Notes: a model not told the origin generated them from the letters alone. 64,000 nt of DNA from an uncultured Coprococcus sp. (GCA_934247115.1 CAKQIY010000002.1:62001-126000), one strand, 5' to 3'; numbered from the stretch's first letter, positions 24,695 to 33,242 are shown. Program-made: numbers and translations.

Positions 24695-25381
24695 ATGGAT
24701 TTGTTTTTTGAACAGCTCCCGGTAGTACTTGGAGCTCTTAATACAGGATTTATACAGACATTAAAATTGTTCTTCGTGACATTGCTCGGTGCATTTCCGC
24801 TTGGACTTCTCATAGCACTCGGTTCCATGTCAAAGTTTAAACCCCTCAGCTATCTTATGAAGTTCATCGTATGGATAGTGAGAGGTACACCACTTATGAT
24901 ACAGCTGCTCATCATATATTTTTTTCCAGGACTTGTATTTCACAATCCGATATGGGGCGGCGGCGAAGGCGGAAGATTTGTTGCGGCATCAGTGTCATTC
25001 ATAGTGAACTATGCCTGCTATTTCTCAGAGATTTATCGTGGAGGTATTCAGGGTATTCCTGTAGGACAGGAGGAGGCCGGACTCGTGCTCGGCATGACTC
25101 CAAAGCAGATATTCTTCAAGGTCAAGCTTTTGCAGATGATAAAGAAGATAGTTCCGGCAATGTCCAACGAGATCATAACTCTGGTCAAGGATACTTCACT
25201 TGCCCGTATCATCGCACTTCAGGAGATCATCTGGGCAGGACAGGCATTCATGAAAGGTTCACAGGGAATCTCAGGTGCAATATGGCCACTCTTCTTCTGC
25301 GCATTCTACTATCTGATATGGAATGGCATAATCACAGTTTTACTTGGCAAATTAGAGAAGAAACTTGATTTCTTTAAATAG
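24695..25381 (+). CDS. Polar amino-acid ABC transporter permease
   Basis: A 228-residue HisMQ-type membrane subunit with about five membrane helices. The segment VRGTPLMIQLLIIYFFPGL and the EAA loop region GIPVGQEEAGLVLGMTPKQI, which contacts the ATPase, are clear. TLVKDTSLARIIALQEI is also typical of the family. The site before the ATG is weak (AGAGAG). One permease gene implies a homodimer in the membrane. Confidence 0.95.
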   Translation: MDLFFEQLPVVLGALNTGFIQTLKLFFVTLLGAFPLGLLIALGSMSKFKPLSYLMKFIVWIVRGTPLMIQLLIIYFFPGLVFHNPIWGGGEGGRFVAASVSFIVNYACYFSEIYRGGIQGIPVGQEEAGLVLGMTPKQIFFKVKLLQMIKKIVPAMSNEIITLVKDTSLARIIALQEIIWAGQAFMKGSQGISGAIWPLFFCAFYYLIWNGIITVLLGKLEKKLDFFK

Positions 25382-25486
25382 GAGGAGCCGCTATGAACGA
25401 AGTTCATACTCGGAATCGGCTCCGACGACCTGCCCCGCTGCGGAGCAGAGGGGCGATACATATTAAATAGGAGGAGTCGCTATGGC
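25376..25486 (+). repeat. Duplicated ribosome-binding block flanking an 89-base insert
   Basis: AAATAGGAGGAGCCGCTATG ends at 25395 and AAATAGGAGGAGTCGCTATG ends at 25484, differing at one base over 20. The first copy follows the permease stop and begins a short reading frame; the second starts the ATPase. Between them is GC-rich sequence in which GCTCCG and CGGAGC can pair. A simple reading is that a short element inserted and duplicated the target, or that a segment was duplicated. Confidence 0.75.
25393..25470 (+). CDS. Possible 25-residue leader peptide between permease and ATPase
   Basis: ATG 25393 follows a strong AGGAGGAG site at 25380-25387 and reads 25 residues, MNEVHTRNRLRRPAPLRSRG then five more, to TAG at 25468-25470. 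It is arginine-rich and has no recognised domain. The stop codon lies inside the second copy of the duplicated ribosome-binding block. It is more likely a by-product of the insertion than a functional protein, but its site is as good as that of the real genes. Confidence 0.3.
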   Translation: MNEVHTRNRLRRPAPLRSRGAIHIK

Positions 25487-26261
25487 TATATTAGAGGTTG
25501 AACATATAAAAAAGAAGTTTGGCAAGACCGATGTGCTCAAGGATATAAGCTTTTCTCTGGATCAGGGAGAGGTCCTTTCTATCATAGGATCATCAGGAAG
25601 TGGAAAGACAACACTTCTTCGCTGCCTGAACTTTCTGGAGATGCCGGACAATGGAGTTATCCGTGTAAAAGATGAAATCCTGCTTGATACGGACAAGCCG
25701 GAGACCCTGAAGGAATCAGAGGTGCGCAAGAAGAGACTGCATTTTGGACTGGTGTTCCAGTCATTTAATCTTTTCCCGCAGTACACTGCGCTTCAGAACG
25801 TAATGCTTGCGAGGGAGCTTTTGGCAAAGGAGAGACCGGATTTCAAAGTAAACAAGAAGAATATACTCGACGAGATAAGAGTCCAGGCAGAGGAGCTTCT
25901 CCGCCAGATGGGACTTGAGGAAAGAATGAACAACTATCCTCACCAGCTTTCAGGCGGACAGTGCCAGCGAGTTGCCATAGCAAGGGCGCTTGCGTTGCAG
26001 CCGGATATCCTGTGCTTTGATGAGCCGACATCGGCTCTTGATCCGGAGCTCACAGGAGAGGTACTTAAGGTTCTCAGAAACCTTGCAGACAAAAAGACGA
26101 CCATGATAATTGTTACCCATGAGATGGCATTTGCAAAGGATGTTGCAAGTCAGGTCATATTCATGGATGATGGATACATACTTGAGCAGGGAAGACCTGA
26201 CCAGGTATTTGACAATCCGAAGATGGAGAGGACAAAGCAGTTCCTTTCATCGTACTCATAA
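25482..26261 (+). CDS. Polar amino-acid ABC transporter ATP-binding protein
   Basis: A 259-residue GlnQ/HisP-type ATPase. Walker A is GSSGSGKTT near residue 36, the Q-loop is LVFQSFNLFPQYTAL, the signature is LSGGQCQRVAIARALA, and Walker B is ILCFDEPTSALDP followed by the H-loop TMIIVTHEMAFAKDV. It energises the adjacent permease. Its start lies in the second copy of a duplicated ribosome-binding block. Confidence 0.95.
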   Translation: MAILEVEHIKKKFGKTDVLKDISFSLDQGEVLSIIGSSGSGKTTLLRCLNFLEMPDNGVIRVKDEILLDTDKPETLKESEVRKKRLHFGLVFQSFNLFPQYTALQNVMLARELLAKERPDFKVNKKNILDEIRVQAEELLRQMGLEERMNNYPHQLSGGQCQRVAIARALALQPDILCFDEPTSALDPELTGEVLKVLRNLADKKTTMIIVTHEMAFAKDVASQVIFMDDGYILEQGRPDQVFDNPKMERTKQFLSSYS

Positions 26262-26274
26262 AAGATATATATAT

Positions 26275-26316
26275 GATTCCGGTGTACCGATAAAAGTAGG
26301 TACGCCGGGATTTTTT
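26275..26316 (+). terminator. Terminator after the amino-acid ABC operon
   Basis: CCGGTGTACC (26279-26288) pairs with GGTACGCCGG (26299-26308) with one G-T pair, then GATTTTTTG. Confidence 0.88.
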
Positions 26317-26632
26317 GTTATCGGAAAAAGTTACTAAAAATCTTAAAAAATCTACAAAATTGGTCTATAAGAATTATACAAATCAAAAATAAGAAACAAG
26401 GCAAAAATTCTACCCCATATACAAATGAAATTAGAAACATAGGCATGGCAGATAGGGATACCATCTACCCCATGCACAAAAAAACAAGAAAATGACATAT
26501 CGGAGGTCTACCCAGAGGGATAAAAAAAACTACCCAGACGTTGAGTTAGAAAAGGTCAGTGTGTACCATTGGATATACCGTACGGAATACAAAGCTTGAC
26601 ATATAAATTTTTAAAAATAGGAGGATAAAAAT
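26317..26632 (+). repeat. AT-rich gap with four spaced TCTACCC motifs
   Basis: No gene is seen in this stretch. TCTACCCCATATACAAA (26409-26425) and TCTACCCCATGCACAAA (26464-26480) match at 15 of 17 bases. TCTACCCAGA (26507-26516) and CTACCCAGA (26530-26538) form a second pair. Spacings are 55, 43 and 22 bases, so this is not a simple tandem array. It could be a binding region for a regulator of the next gene. TAGGAGG precedes the ATG at 26633; TTGACA at 26597 is too close to it to serve as a promoter. Confidence 0.5.
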
Positions 26633-27235
26633 ATGCCATTGAGAAGAGTAGCAAAAGACAATGAAAAAGCAAAAAGAGGAACAGGAAGTATTGACAAAAT
26701 AAGAATAAATGATGACCGTGTACAGATACTGACGGGCGAGGGTAAAATATACGTTTTTGATAAACGCGATATATGTCCTGTTACGAATATCTCACTCAGG
26801 GTAAATAACAGACAGGTAAATATCAGTTTTGAAAACTCAGGGTATGGCTCATCGACCAATGCCTTACGTTTTCATCGGTATCCGATAGTAGAATTTGGCA
26901 ATCTTACGCCGAATGCTATAAAGACATATATGAAGTCAATATTGAGGGAGTCGATTCTGGATCTGTCTGACGTTAAGGTGATACATTCGTATAAGCGGGT
27001 GGGCAATGAACCGTATATCTATATACTTGACAGTGAAACCTTGTTGGATGATGAAAGAATATACGCTAAACTGAGCAATGACGATATAGATAGAAATGTT
27101 TCAGAATGTGGTGAGAAAAAGACAAATAGTGGCAATGTAACAGAGTCAGATGACTTTAGTGACGATGAAGAGTACTTCGAATATGTGGAAGACGGATATG
27201 AGGATAACCTGTTCGAAGAAGATGATTGGGAGTAA
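26633..27235 (+). CDS. Uncharacterised protein with a very acidic C-terminal tail
   Basis: I do not recognise this 200-residue protein. It has no signal peptide or membrane segment. The N-terminal part is basic (PLRRVAKDNEKAKRGTGS), then come short beta-strand-like repeats such as VQILTGEGKIYVFDKRDI, which could form a small PH-like or barrel fold. A central region includes TPNAIKTYMKSILRESILDL. From about residue 165 the chain is dominated by Asp, Glu, Tyr and Phe (for example SDDEEYFEYVEDGYEDNLFE). The acidic tail may mimic nucleic acid or bind basic partners. It lies alone between an ABC operon and a two-component regulator, with repeats upstream. Confidence 0.75.
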   Translation: MPLRRVAKDNEKAKRGTGSIDKIRINDDRVQILTGEGKIYVFDKRDICPVTNISLRVNNRQVNISFENSGYGSSTNALRFHRYPIVEFGNLTPNAIKTYMKSILRESILDLSDVKVIHSYKRVGNEPYIYILDSETLLDDERIYAKLSNDDIDRNVSECGEKKTNSGNVTESDDFSDDEEYFEYVEDGYEDNLFEEDDWE

Positions 27236-27349
27236 AGTGAGATCATGATTGAAATGTGATACAGTTTTTCCATTGCAGTGATGACACAGAGAAAACAATA
27301 AAGTATAGTAGTAGATAAGTAGGTGTTCTATTACAGGAGGAATTTTTGT

Positions 27350-28195
27350 ATGAGCAAGATACTCGTCATAGAGGACGATAAAGAGATAAACCGGCTTATC
27401 TGCGAATATTTGACAGAAAGTGGCTATGAGCTGATATCAGCCACAAATGGCATAGCGGGGCTGTCTATTCTCGAAAGCACGCCGGACATCGATCTATGTC
27501 TGCTGGATCTCATGCTGCCGATGAAGAGTGGCGACAGAGTCATGCAGAGTCTCAGGGGATTTTCTGATGTTCCGGTTATTGTGCTTTCGGCTAAAAATAC
27601 GGTTCAGACGAAGATAGATCTGTTCAGGCTTGGCGTTGATGACTATATCACAAAGCCGTTTGATCTGGATGAGCTGCTTGTAAGGGTGGAGGCGGTGATG
27701 AACCGCTGTATATATAGAAAATCTTCTGGAGATCCATGCGGCATCAAGGGGATAGCTGGCTATTCTTCAAATGACGAAAAAAGTGTAGCAAGTATGGATG
27801 TTAGTGGCAGATTAAATCCTGAAAGAGAAAATACAAATGCTGGCGTAGCATTGGGAAATGAAGTCAACACTAAGAATACTAAGGTTGTGCATCAGGGTTA
27901 CACATATATTTACAAGCACCTCACCATGGATGATGAGGCAAAGAATGTCACGGTAAATGGCAATAAGCTGGACATTACTGCAAAGGAGTATGGAATATTG
28001 AGGCTGTTGCTGACAAATCCAAACAAGCTTTTTTCAAAGGCAAATCTGTTCGAGAGTGTGTGGGATGAGACATATTATCCGGAGGATAATGTCCTCAAAG
28101 TTCATATGAGCAATCTCAGAAATAAGATAAAAAAGTATGATGACCAGGAGTACATAGAGACAGTCTGGGGCATGGGATACAAGCTTGCGGAATGA
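27350..28195 (+). CDS. OmpR-family response regulator with a long linker
   Basis: The ATG at 27350 follows CAGGAGG and gives MSKILVIEDDKEINRLICEY, 281 residues. The receiver domain has the phospho-acceptor aspartate at about 53 (LLDLMLPM) and ends near residue 122. A low-complexity linker of about 70 residues, rich in Ser, Asn and Gly, separates it from the C-terminal winged helix (ITAKEYGILRLLLTNPNKLF, ETVWGMGYKLAE). Usual family length is about 230, so the linker is unusual. It lies before an ABC exporter and histidine kinase that probably form a single sensing system. Confidence 0.93.
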   Translation: MSKILVIEDDKEINRLICEYLTESGYELISATNGIAGLSILESTPDIDLCLLDLMLPMKSGDRVMQSLRGFSDVPVIVLSAKNTVQTKIDLFRLGVDDYITKPFDLDELLVRVEAVMNRCIYRKSSGDPCGIKGIAGYSSNDEKSVASMDVSGRLNPERENTNAGVALGNEVNTKNTKVVHQGYTYIYKHLTMDDEAKNVTVNGNKLDITAKEYGILRLLLTNPNKLFSKANLFESVWDETYYPEDNVLKVHMSNLRNKIKKYDDQEYIETVWGMGYKLAE

Positions 28196-28198
28196 TTC

Positions 28199-28253
28199 TT
28201 AACCTTTTCTTTACATTTGAATTTACCATTTCTTTATGCATAGAAGGTAATAT
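28199..28253 (+). promoter_or_regulatory. OmpR-type direct-repeat box and -10 before the ABC exporter
   Basis: TTAACC (28199), TTTACA (28210), TTTACC (28222) and TTTATG (28233) form four half-sites spaced by 11, 12 and 11 bases. A TAATAT -10 lies at 28248-28253, and there is no good -35, which fits an activator-dependent promoter. This is the spacing expected for a dimerising OmpR/PhoB-family regulator, and the regulator gene ends three bases before the first half-site. Confidence 0.6.
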
Positions 28254-28357
28254 ATAAAATGTGAAGAGACAGCGTAGGTGATCGCGGGATCAAAAGAGCG
28301 GGATATGATTTACATGGCGCGATCATCAGATGTATAAATCGGGGAAGGGAGCAGCAT

Positions 28358-29323
28358 ATGGCGAGCGTGATAAGCCTCAAGGGGCTGACCAAAGTGTATG
28401 GCGATAAGCGTGTTGTGGATAACTTTTCGCTGGATGTTGAAAAGGGACATATATATGGCCTGATAGGACCAAATGGAGCGGGCAAGACCACCATAATGAA
28501 GATGATAGCAGGACTTATAGATCCTGCTGAGGGAGAGATAGAGCTGTTTGGCTCGGGTAAGGATCTGGATGCAAACAGGGAGAGAACAAGCTTTATGATC
28601 GAGGCACCATATCTGGACAAGAGTTTTACAGCCAGAGAGAATATGGAGTACATCAGCCGGCTCAGGGGAGTGGCGGATTCATCTAAGATAGATGAGATAC
28701 TTGAGCTTATGGGGCTGGCAAATACCGGGAAGAAGCTGGTGAAGCATTTCTCACTTGGAATGAAGCAGAGACTTGGAATAGGCATGGCACTGCTGCCAGA
28801 CCCGGAAATCATGATACTCGATGAGCCTGTGAACGGACTTGACCCGGAGGGAATCGTGGAGGTCAGGAATCTCCTTAAGAGGCTGAAGGATGAGAGGGGG
28901 ATAACGATACTTATCTCCAGCCATTTGCTTGCCGAACTTTCGGAGCTCTGTACGGATTTTGCCATAATCGACAGGGGTGTGCTGGTGGAATGCATTTCCA
29001 AGGAAGAACTGGATGAGAACTGCAGGAGCTACATAGAGGTGGCGACGGATGACACGGAAAGACTTGTGACGGTCATCGAGCAGGATCTCGGAATATCAGG
29101 TTACAAAGTGATGGAAAACGGAGACATCCGTATCTATGATATGCTGTCAGAACTTAAGACCGTGTCAAGAGCGATAACGGCATCAGGCCTTACTATACTC
29201 AAGTTTCATGTACAGGGGGAGAATCTGGAGGAGTATTTCCTGTCCAGGGTATCATCATCCGGTGATGATAGTAATGCTCCGAAGAGCTTTGTTGGCAAAA
29301 TGCTCAGAAAGGCAGGTAGATAG
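28358..29323 (+). CDS. ABC transporter ATP-binding protein (bacteriocin/antibiotic type)
   Basis: A 321-residue ATPase of the type found in lantibiotic immunity and bacitracin-resistance exporters. Walker A is GPNGAGKTT at about 37-45, the signature is FSLGMKQRLGIGMALL, and Walker B is IMILDEPVNGLDPEG. The last 100 residues form the accessory C-terminal domain seen in this group (EQDLGISGYKVMENGDI). The following gene encodes the membrane partner. GAAGGGAG precedes the ATG. Confidence 0.92.
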   Translation: MASVISLKGLTKVYGDKRVVDNFSLDVEKGHIYGLIGPNGAGKTTIMKMIAGLIDPAEGEIELFGSGKDLDANRERTSFMIEAPYLDKSFTARENMEYISRLRGVADSSKIDEILELMGLANTGKKLVKHFSLGMKQRLGIGMALLPDPEIMILDEPVNGLDPEGIVEVRNLLKRLKDERGITILISSHLLAELSELCTDFAIIDRGVLVECISKEELDENCRSYIEVATDDTERLVTVIEQDLGISGYKVMENGDIRIYDMLSELKTVSRAITASGLTILKFHVQGENLEEYFLSRVSSSGDDSNAPKSFVGKMLRKAGR

Positions 29324-29324
29324 T

Positions 29325-30059
29325 ATGAACAGACTTATGAGAGCGGAGTGGTACCGCGTGAGGAAAACCTATCATCTGTCAGTGTGGGCGGTTGCGCTGT
29401 GTGTATTTATGATCTATCTGGGGTACATGGATGTCGGTTTTGACAGTGCAAGCTCAGGAGTAGAGGCATTTGGAATGTTTCTTGAGAAGGATCTTCTGCT
29501 CATGACGTATCTTCCGCTGATCATCGCAGGCATGTACGTGACATCATATGAGAACAAGGTGCTCTGTTACGAGGTTATGGCGGGCAATAGGACGTCAAGG
29601 CTGCTGATTTCCAAGCTGTTTACAGTTGTACCGTTCATGTCGGTCATCAGCATAGCGCTGATGATCTCTCCTATACTGTATTTCGGAGCGAAGAATGGTT
29701 ATGGAGATACGAAGTATCTTGCGCTCAGGATATTGATCGTTGCTGTGATATGTATCAGAGTGCTCAGCTGTTCAGTGCTCATCATGACAACCTTCAAATC
29801 CGCTGTAGGAATGTTTGTGGTGTTTCTCAGATTCCTGATACTAGAGACATTTGGCAGCCTGATGATAGATATGGTAAATGAGGGCGGCGGCACCGTCTCA
29901 AAGGTAACTTACTGTCTTGTGGGAGGTGGCCTGACCTGTTCAGGTCTCCCGGATATAGCATCTCAGGACGTGATAATCTGTATGGCGGCAGGAGTTGTTG
30001 AAATACTCATCTGGTATGTGTTATCCTATAACAGCTATGAAAAAAAGTGGTTCAACTAG
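29325..30059 (+). CDS. ABC-2 type membrane permease
   Basis: A 244-residue membrane subunit partnering the preceding ATPase; its ATG is one base after that gene's stop. About six hydrophobic stretches are visible, such as LSVWAVALCVFMIYLGYM and LLMTYLPLIIAGMYVTSYE. The pattern of two short N-terminal loops and the MAGNRTSRLLISKL segment resembles lantibiotic-immunity permeases (LanE/LanG-like). The gene overlaps a longer reading frame that begins inside the ATPase gene and is not used. Substrate unknown. Confidence 0.85.
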   Translation: MNRLMRAEWYRVRKTYHLSVWAVALCVFMIYLGYMDVGFDSASSGVEAFGMFLEKDLLLMTYLPLIIAGMYVTSYENKVLCYEVMAGNRTSRLLISKLFTVVPFMSVISIALMISPILYFGAKNGYGDTKYLALRILIVAVICIRVLSCSVLIMTTFKSAVGMFVVFLRFLILETFGSLMIDMVNEGGGTVSKVTYCLVGGGLTCSGLPDIASQDVIICMAAGVVEILIWYVLSYNSYEKKWFN

Positions 30060-30074
30060 TGGGGCAGATAGGGT

Positions 30075-30998
30075 ATGGATATCTATTACAAGATTGTGAT
30101 CGGACTGTTGCTTATTATAGCGGCAGTCCTTTTTATACGGGTGATACAGTACAAGAGGCAGATGCGGATATTTGCGGATAAACTGAAGGCGCGCCTTGAC
30201 GGCGGTGTGGATCAGGATATACATGTTGAGTATTTCGACAGGGATATCCTGAGGCTTGCAAATGCGTTAAATGACTATTCGGATCAGATAAAAGAGAAAA
30301 AACTGGCGGTGGAGAAGGACAGGGCAAGGCTGAAAAGTGTCATAGCCGGGATATCCCACGACTTCAGGACACCGCTCACGGCGGCAAAGGGGTATATGCA
30401 GCTCATGAAAAAGGGCGGACATATTACAGGAAAAGATCAGGGGTATCTTGATATTGCCCTTGCAAAGACAGACTATCTCCGAGTGCTTTCAGATGCATTT
30501 TTTGAGGTGTCGTCAGCGGAGGCGAAGGATGACGAGATAGAGACTGCAGATGTGGACGTGGCTGCACTCCTGACATCCCAGGCATTTGAGCAGTATGACT
30601 GGGTGAAGGAGTCAGGGGTAAATGTTACATTTGATATACCGGAGCAGCCAGTCACCCTGCGGAGCAATGAGACCATGCTCAGTCGGATATTTGCCAACTT
30701 CTTCTCAAATGCGCGGAAGTATGCCAGGAGCCGGATATCTGTGAGGCTGGTGTGTGAGGACGGCCGGGTTAAAGTCATATTTGAAAATGACATAGATTCG
30801 GACAATGAGATAGATGTGGATACGATATTCGATGCGTTCTGCCGTGGAAAGTCCAGACAGAATGAGGGCGCAGGGCTGGGACTTTACATAGTAAGGTGCC
30901 TTGCGGACAAGCTGGGACATGAGGTGAGTGCAGAGACCCAGGAAGGAGTATTTGTGATAAATATTTCTATGGTGGCTGAACAGAATTATAAAGAGTAA
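30075..30998 (+). CDS. Sensor histidine kinase, single membrane helix
   Basis: A 307-residue kinase with one N-terminal membrane helix (IVIGLLLIIAAVLFIRVI) and almost no extracytoplasmic part. The dimerisation domain has the phospho-acceptor histidine 95 in AGISHDFRTPLTAAKGYMQL. The ATPase domain has FANFFSNARKYARSR and ends with EGAGLGLYIVRCLADKLGHE. The absence of a sensor domain fits kinases that detect through a partner transporter, and the adjacent ABC exporter is the obvious candidate. The partner is the response regulator upstream. Confidence 0.9.
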   Translation: MDIYYKIVIGLLLIIAAVLFIRVIQYKRQMRIFADKLKARLDGGVDQDIHVEYFDRDILRLANALNDYSDQIKEKKLAVEKDRARLKSVIAGISHDFRTPLTAAKGYMQLMKKGGHITGKDQGYLDIALAKTDYLRVLSDAFFEVSSAEAKDDEIETADVDVAALLTSQAFEQYDWVKESGVNVTFDIPEQPVTLRSNETMLSRIFANFFSNARKYARSRISVRLVCEDGRVKVIFENDIDSDNEIDVDTIFDAFCRGKSRQNEGAGLGLYIVRCLADKLGHEVSAETQEGVFVINISMVAEQNYKE

Positions 30999-31035
30999 TT
31001 TGATCATAAGTGTGAATTTAATACAGAAACAGCAA

Positions 31036-31095
31036 AGACACTAAATGTCGTTTGCCCAATGTCAGACGGGCAGGCAGCATTTGGTGTCTTTTTTT
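31036..31095 (+). terminator. Terminator of the regulator-exporter-kinase operon
   Basis: AGACACTAAATG (31036-31047) pairs with CATTTGGTGTCT (31078-31089), enclosing a GCCC/GGGC stem and ending in a seven-T run. Confidence 0.85.
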
Positions 31096-31174
31096 GTGGC
31101 GGACAGAAGAATGCTTAAAACAATGGGACAATAAATCCGGCAATGCGTTCTACTTCATGTCACATGAAAACATA

Positions 31175-31609
31175 TCAGCAATCCATTCCCATAGCCGTGG
31201 CTTTGGTGGCCTGCGTCTCCCCCCTGGGATGATGTGGTGGGGCATAGATGGATGAGAGCTTTAGTGGATTATTGCCAATGTTGATGATGTTGTGCCATGT
31301 TCCGGCTGGTACACAGATGCATTCTCCGGCACAAAGATTCTGACGGAAGCACAGTTCGTTTGGGCAGCAGCCCATCCTGACTGAACACTGTCCCTGTTCG
31401 ATCCTGATGATCTGATCGGTATTTTCATGGATTTCCAAACCTACATCGGAGCAGGCAGGTATACACATGACGGTCATCTGCATGAAACAGCCGGTCCATA
31501 CGGTTTCACGATAATTGTGGTTCTGTAAAGCTTTCTCCCGGATATCTATAGTGCATATGTTGTCATGACAGTCAGGTCTGTTCGGAGAACAATTATTGTA
31601 GCATTTCAT
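31175..31609 (-). CDS. Cupin domain protein
   Basis: A 144-residue single-domain cupin on the opposite strand. Residues MQMTVMCIPACSDVGLEIHE and the later VPAGTWHNIINIGNNPLKL carry the two cupin motifs with possible metal-binding residues (histidine and glutamate in motif 1, histidine in motif 2). The ending YAPPHHPRGETQATKATA is often seen in small Clostridial cupins. The N-terminus is cysteine-rich (CYNNCSPNRPDCHDNIC). A sugar isomerase or dioxygenase activity cannot be decided from sequence. Isolated, convergent with the kinase operon. Confidence 0.85.
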   Translation of the reverse strand: MKCYNNCSPNRPDCHDNICTIDIREKALQNHNYRETVWTGCFMQMTVMCIPACSDVGLEIHENTDQIIRIEQGQCSVRMGCCPNELCFRQNLCAGECICVPAGTWHNIINIGNNPLKLSSIYAPPHHPRGETQATKATAMGMDC

Positions 31610-31755
31610 AGGATAGCCCTTTCAGATTTAATAGTTGTTCTATTTATAGTATTCAAAAAGGTTAGAATATGACAAAAATTATACATTTTTATGTAGTCTG
31701 GAGGGAGAGTCACATATAGAAAATGCAAAAAGTGATAAAAAAATTGAAATTAGTA

Positions 31756-31784
31756 TTGACTTTTTGTACATAAACAACTAATAT
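31756..31784 (+). promoter_or_regulatory. Promoter of the maltodextrin-type ABC operon
   Basis: TTGACT at 31756-31761 and TAATAT at 31779-31784 are 17 bases apart. Transcription would start near 31791, immediately before two LacI-type palindromes. Confidence 0.65.
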
Positions 31785-31798
31785 AATATACATCAGAT

Positions 31799-31822
31799 GG
31801 AAACGATTCCAGAAACGTTTCC
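31799..31822 (+). promoter_or_regulatory. Tandem LacI/CRE-type operators
   Basis: GGAAACGATTCC (31799-31810) and GAAACGTTTCC (31812-31822) are two overlapping-phase palindromes of the LacI-family GAAACGTTTC type. They lie just after the predicted transcription start, where a bound repressor would block transcription. The LacI-family gene at 36941 is a likely regulator; CcpA could also use such sites. Confidence 0.65.
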
Positions 31823-31904
31823 GAAAAAACAAGGTAACCATTAAGCATCTCGTATAAGAGATGCCTGAAGGGAAAATTTTTATTATTTTATGGGAGGAAC
31901 CAAT

Positions 31905-33242
31905 ATGAACAAGAAAGGTATTGCAGCACTTGGACTGTCACTTATGATGGCAGGTACCATGTTGACAGGATGTGGCTCAGGAGATTCAGATGGAGCAGGA
32001 AAGAAGGCAGATGCAAAGGGCTCTGTATATTATCTGAACTTCAAGCCGGAGCAGGATGCACAGTGGCAGGAGCTTGCTAAGGTGTACACAGAAGAAACTG
32101 GCGTTGATGTGACGGTAGTTACAGCGGCTTCTGGTCAGTATGAGACTACTCTTAAGAGTGAGATGGGTAAGTCAGAAGCTCCTACTATGTTCCAGGTAAA
32201 TGGACCAGTTGGTCTTGCTTCTTGGAAGGACTATTGTTATGATCTTGGATCATCACAGGTGTATAAAGAACTTACTTCTGAGGACTTTGCACTTAAGGAT
32301 GGCGATAAGGTCGCAGGAATCGGATATGTTATAGAGTCATACGGAATCATTTACAACAAAGAGCTTTTAAGCAAAGCTGGATACACAGAGGATGATATCA
32401 ATTCATTTGCAGACCTCAAGAAGGTGGCAGAGGATATAACAGCCAATTCAGACAAATTAGGATTCTCAGCATTCACATCAGCTGGAATGGATGGCTCATC
32501 AGACTGGAGATTCAAGACACATCTTGCAAATCTTCCAATCTACTATGAATACAAGGCTGATGGAATCGATACTACAGATGCGATCAAGGGTACATATCTT
32601 GATAATTACAAAAATGTATGGGATCTGTACATCAACAATTCAACAACCAATCCAAAGCAGCTCAGCACAAAGACTGGTGATGATGCGGTTGCAGAGTTTG
32701 TTTCAGGACAGGCAGTATTTTATCAGAATGGTACATGGGCATACGCAGATGTATCATCACTTGGCGATGACAACCTCGGAATGCTCCCTATCTATATAGG
32801 AGCAGATGGTGAGGAGAATCAGGGACTCTGTACAGGAAGTGAGAATTACTGGTGTGTAAATGCTAAGGCTTCAGAGGAAGATATCCAGGCAACTCTTGAC
32901 TTCATGGAGTGGTGTGCTACAAATGACACCGCACTTAAGGCAATCTGTGGTTCAAAGGGCGCTATGCCATCAGGAGCCGATGGAATGGGATTTGTAACAC
33001 CATTTAAGAAGAACCTTGAGTCAACAAACCTTCTTGTAAACATCGCAAATGAGTATGTAGCAGAGGGCAAGACACCTGTAAGCTGGAACTTCACAACAAT
33101 GCCATCAGAGCAGTGGAAGAACGACCTTGGATCAGCACTTACAACATATGCGGCAGATCAGACAGATGCCAACTGGGATCTTGTAAAGAGCGCATTTGTA
33201 GATGGATGGGCTAAAGAGGCTGCTGCAGCAAAGTCAAAATAA
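31905..33242 (+). CDS. Sugar (CUT1) ABC transporter substrate-binding lipoprotein
   Basis: A 445-residue extracytoplasmic lipoprotein; ATG 31905 follows GGGAGG. The signal peptide has a LTGC lipobox at about residue 23-26. The mature protein has features of family 1 sugar-binding proteins, such as ETGVDVTVVTAASGQYETTL near the start and the C-terminal DGWAKEAAAAKSK ending. The permeases, an amylomaltase and a LacI regulator are adjacent, so malto-oligosaccharides are the likely substrate. A hairpin and a terminator-like element separate it from the permease genes, probably to make more binding protein than permease. Confidence 0.93.
   Translation: MNKKGIAALGLSLMMAGTMLTGCGSGDSDGAGKKADAKGSVYYLNFKPEQDAQWQELAKVYTEETGVDVTVVTAASGQYETTLKSEMGKSEAPTMFQVNGPVGLASWKDYCYDLGSSQVYKELTSEDFALKDGDKVAGIGYVIESYGIIYNKELLSKAGYTEDDINSFADLKKVAEDITANSDKLGFSAFTSAGMDGSSDWRFKTHLANLPIYYEYKADGIDTTDAIKGTYLDNYKNVWDLYINNSTTNPKQLSTKTGDDAVAEFVSGQAVFYQNGTWAYADVSSLGDDNLGMLPIYIGADGEENQGLCTGSENYWCVNAKASEEDIQATLDFMEWCATNDTALKAICGSKGAMPSGADGMGFVTPFKKNLESTNLLVNIANEYVAEGKTPVSWNFTTMPSEQWKNDLGSALTTYAADQTDANWDLVKSAFVDGWAKEAAAAKSK

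Noticed and set aside
26409..26538. CRISPR-like repeat array
   Set aside because: The four motifs have unequal spacing, differ in length and have no constant repeat of 24 bases or more; no cas gene is near.
26597..26602. TTGACA as a promoter of the unknown acidic-tailed protein
   Set aside because: A -10 at the correct distance would overlap the ribosome-binding site and start codon.
28234..29001. 255-codon minus-strand frame opposite the ABC ATPase
   Set aside because: Serine- and proline-rich composition typical of antisense to an ATPase gene, without a start site or known domain.
29349..29361. GTGGTACCGCG, resembling the T-box specifier-tRNA motif
   Set aside because: It lies inside the permease coding sequence at the start of that gene and has no leader structure around it.
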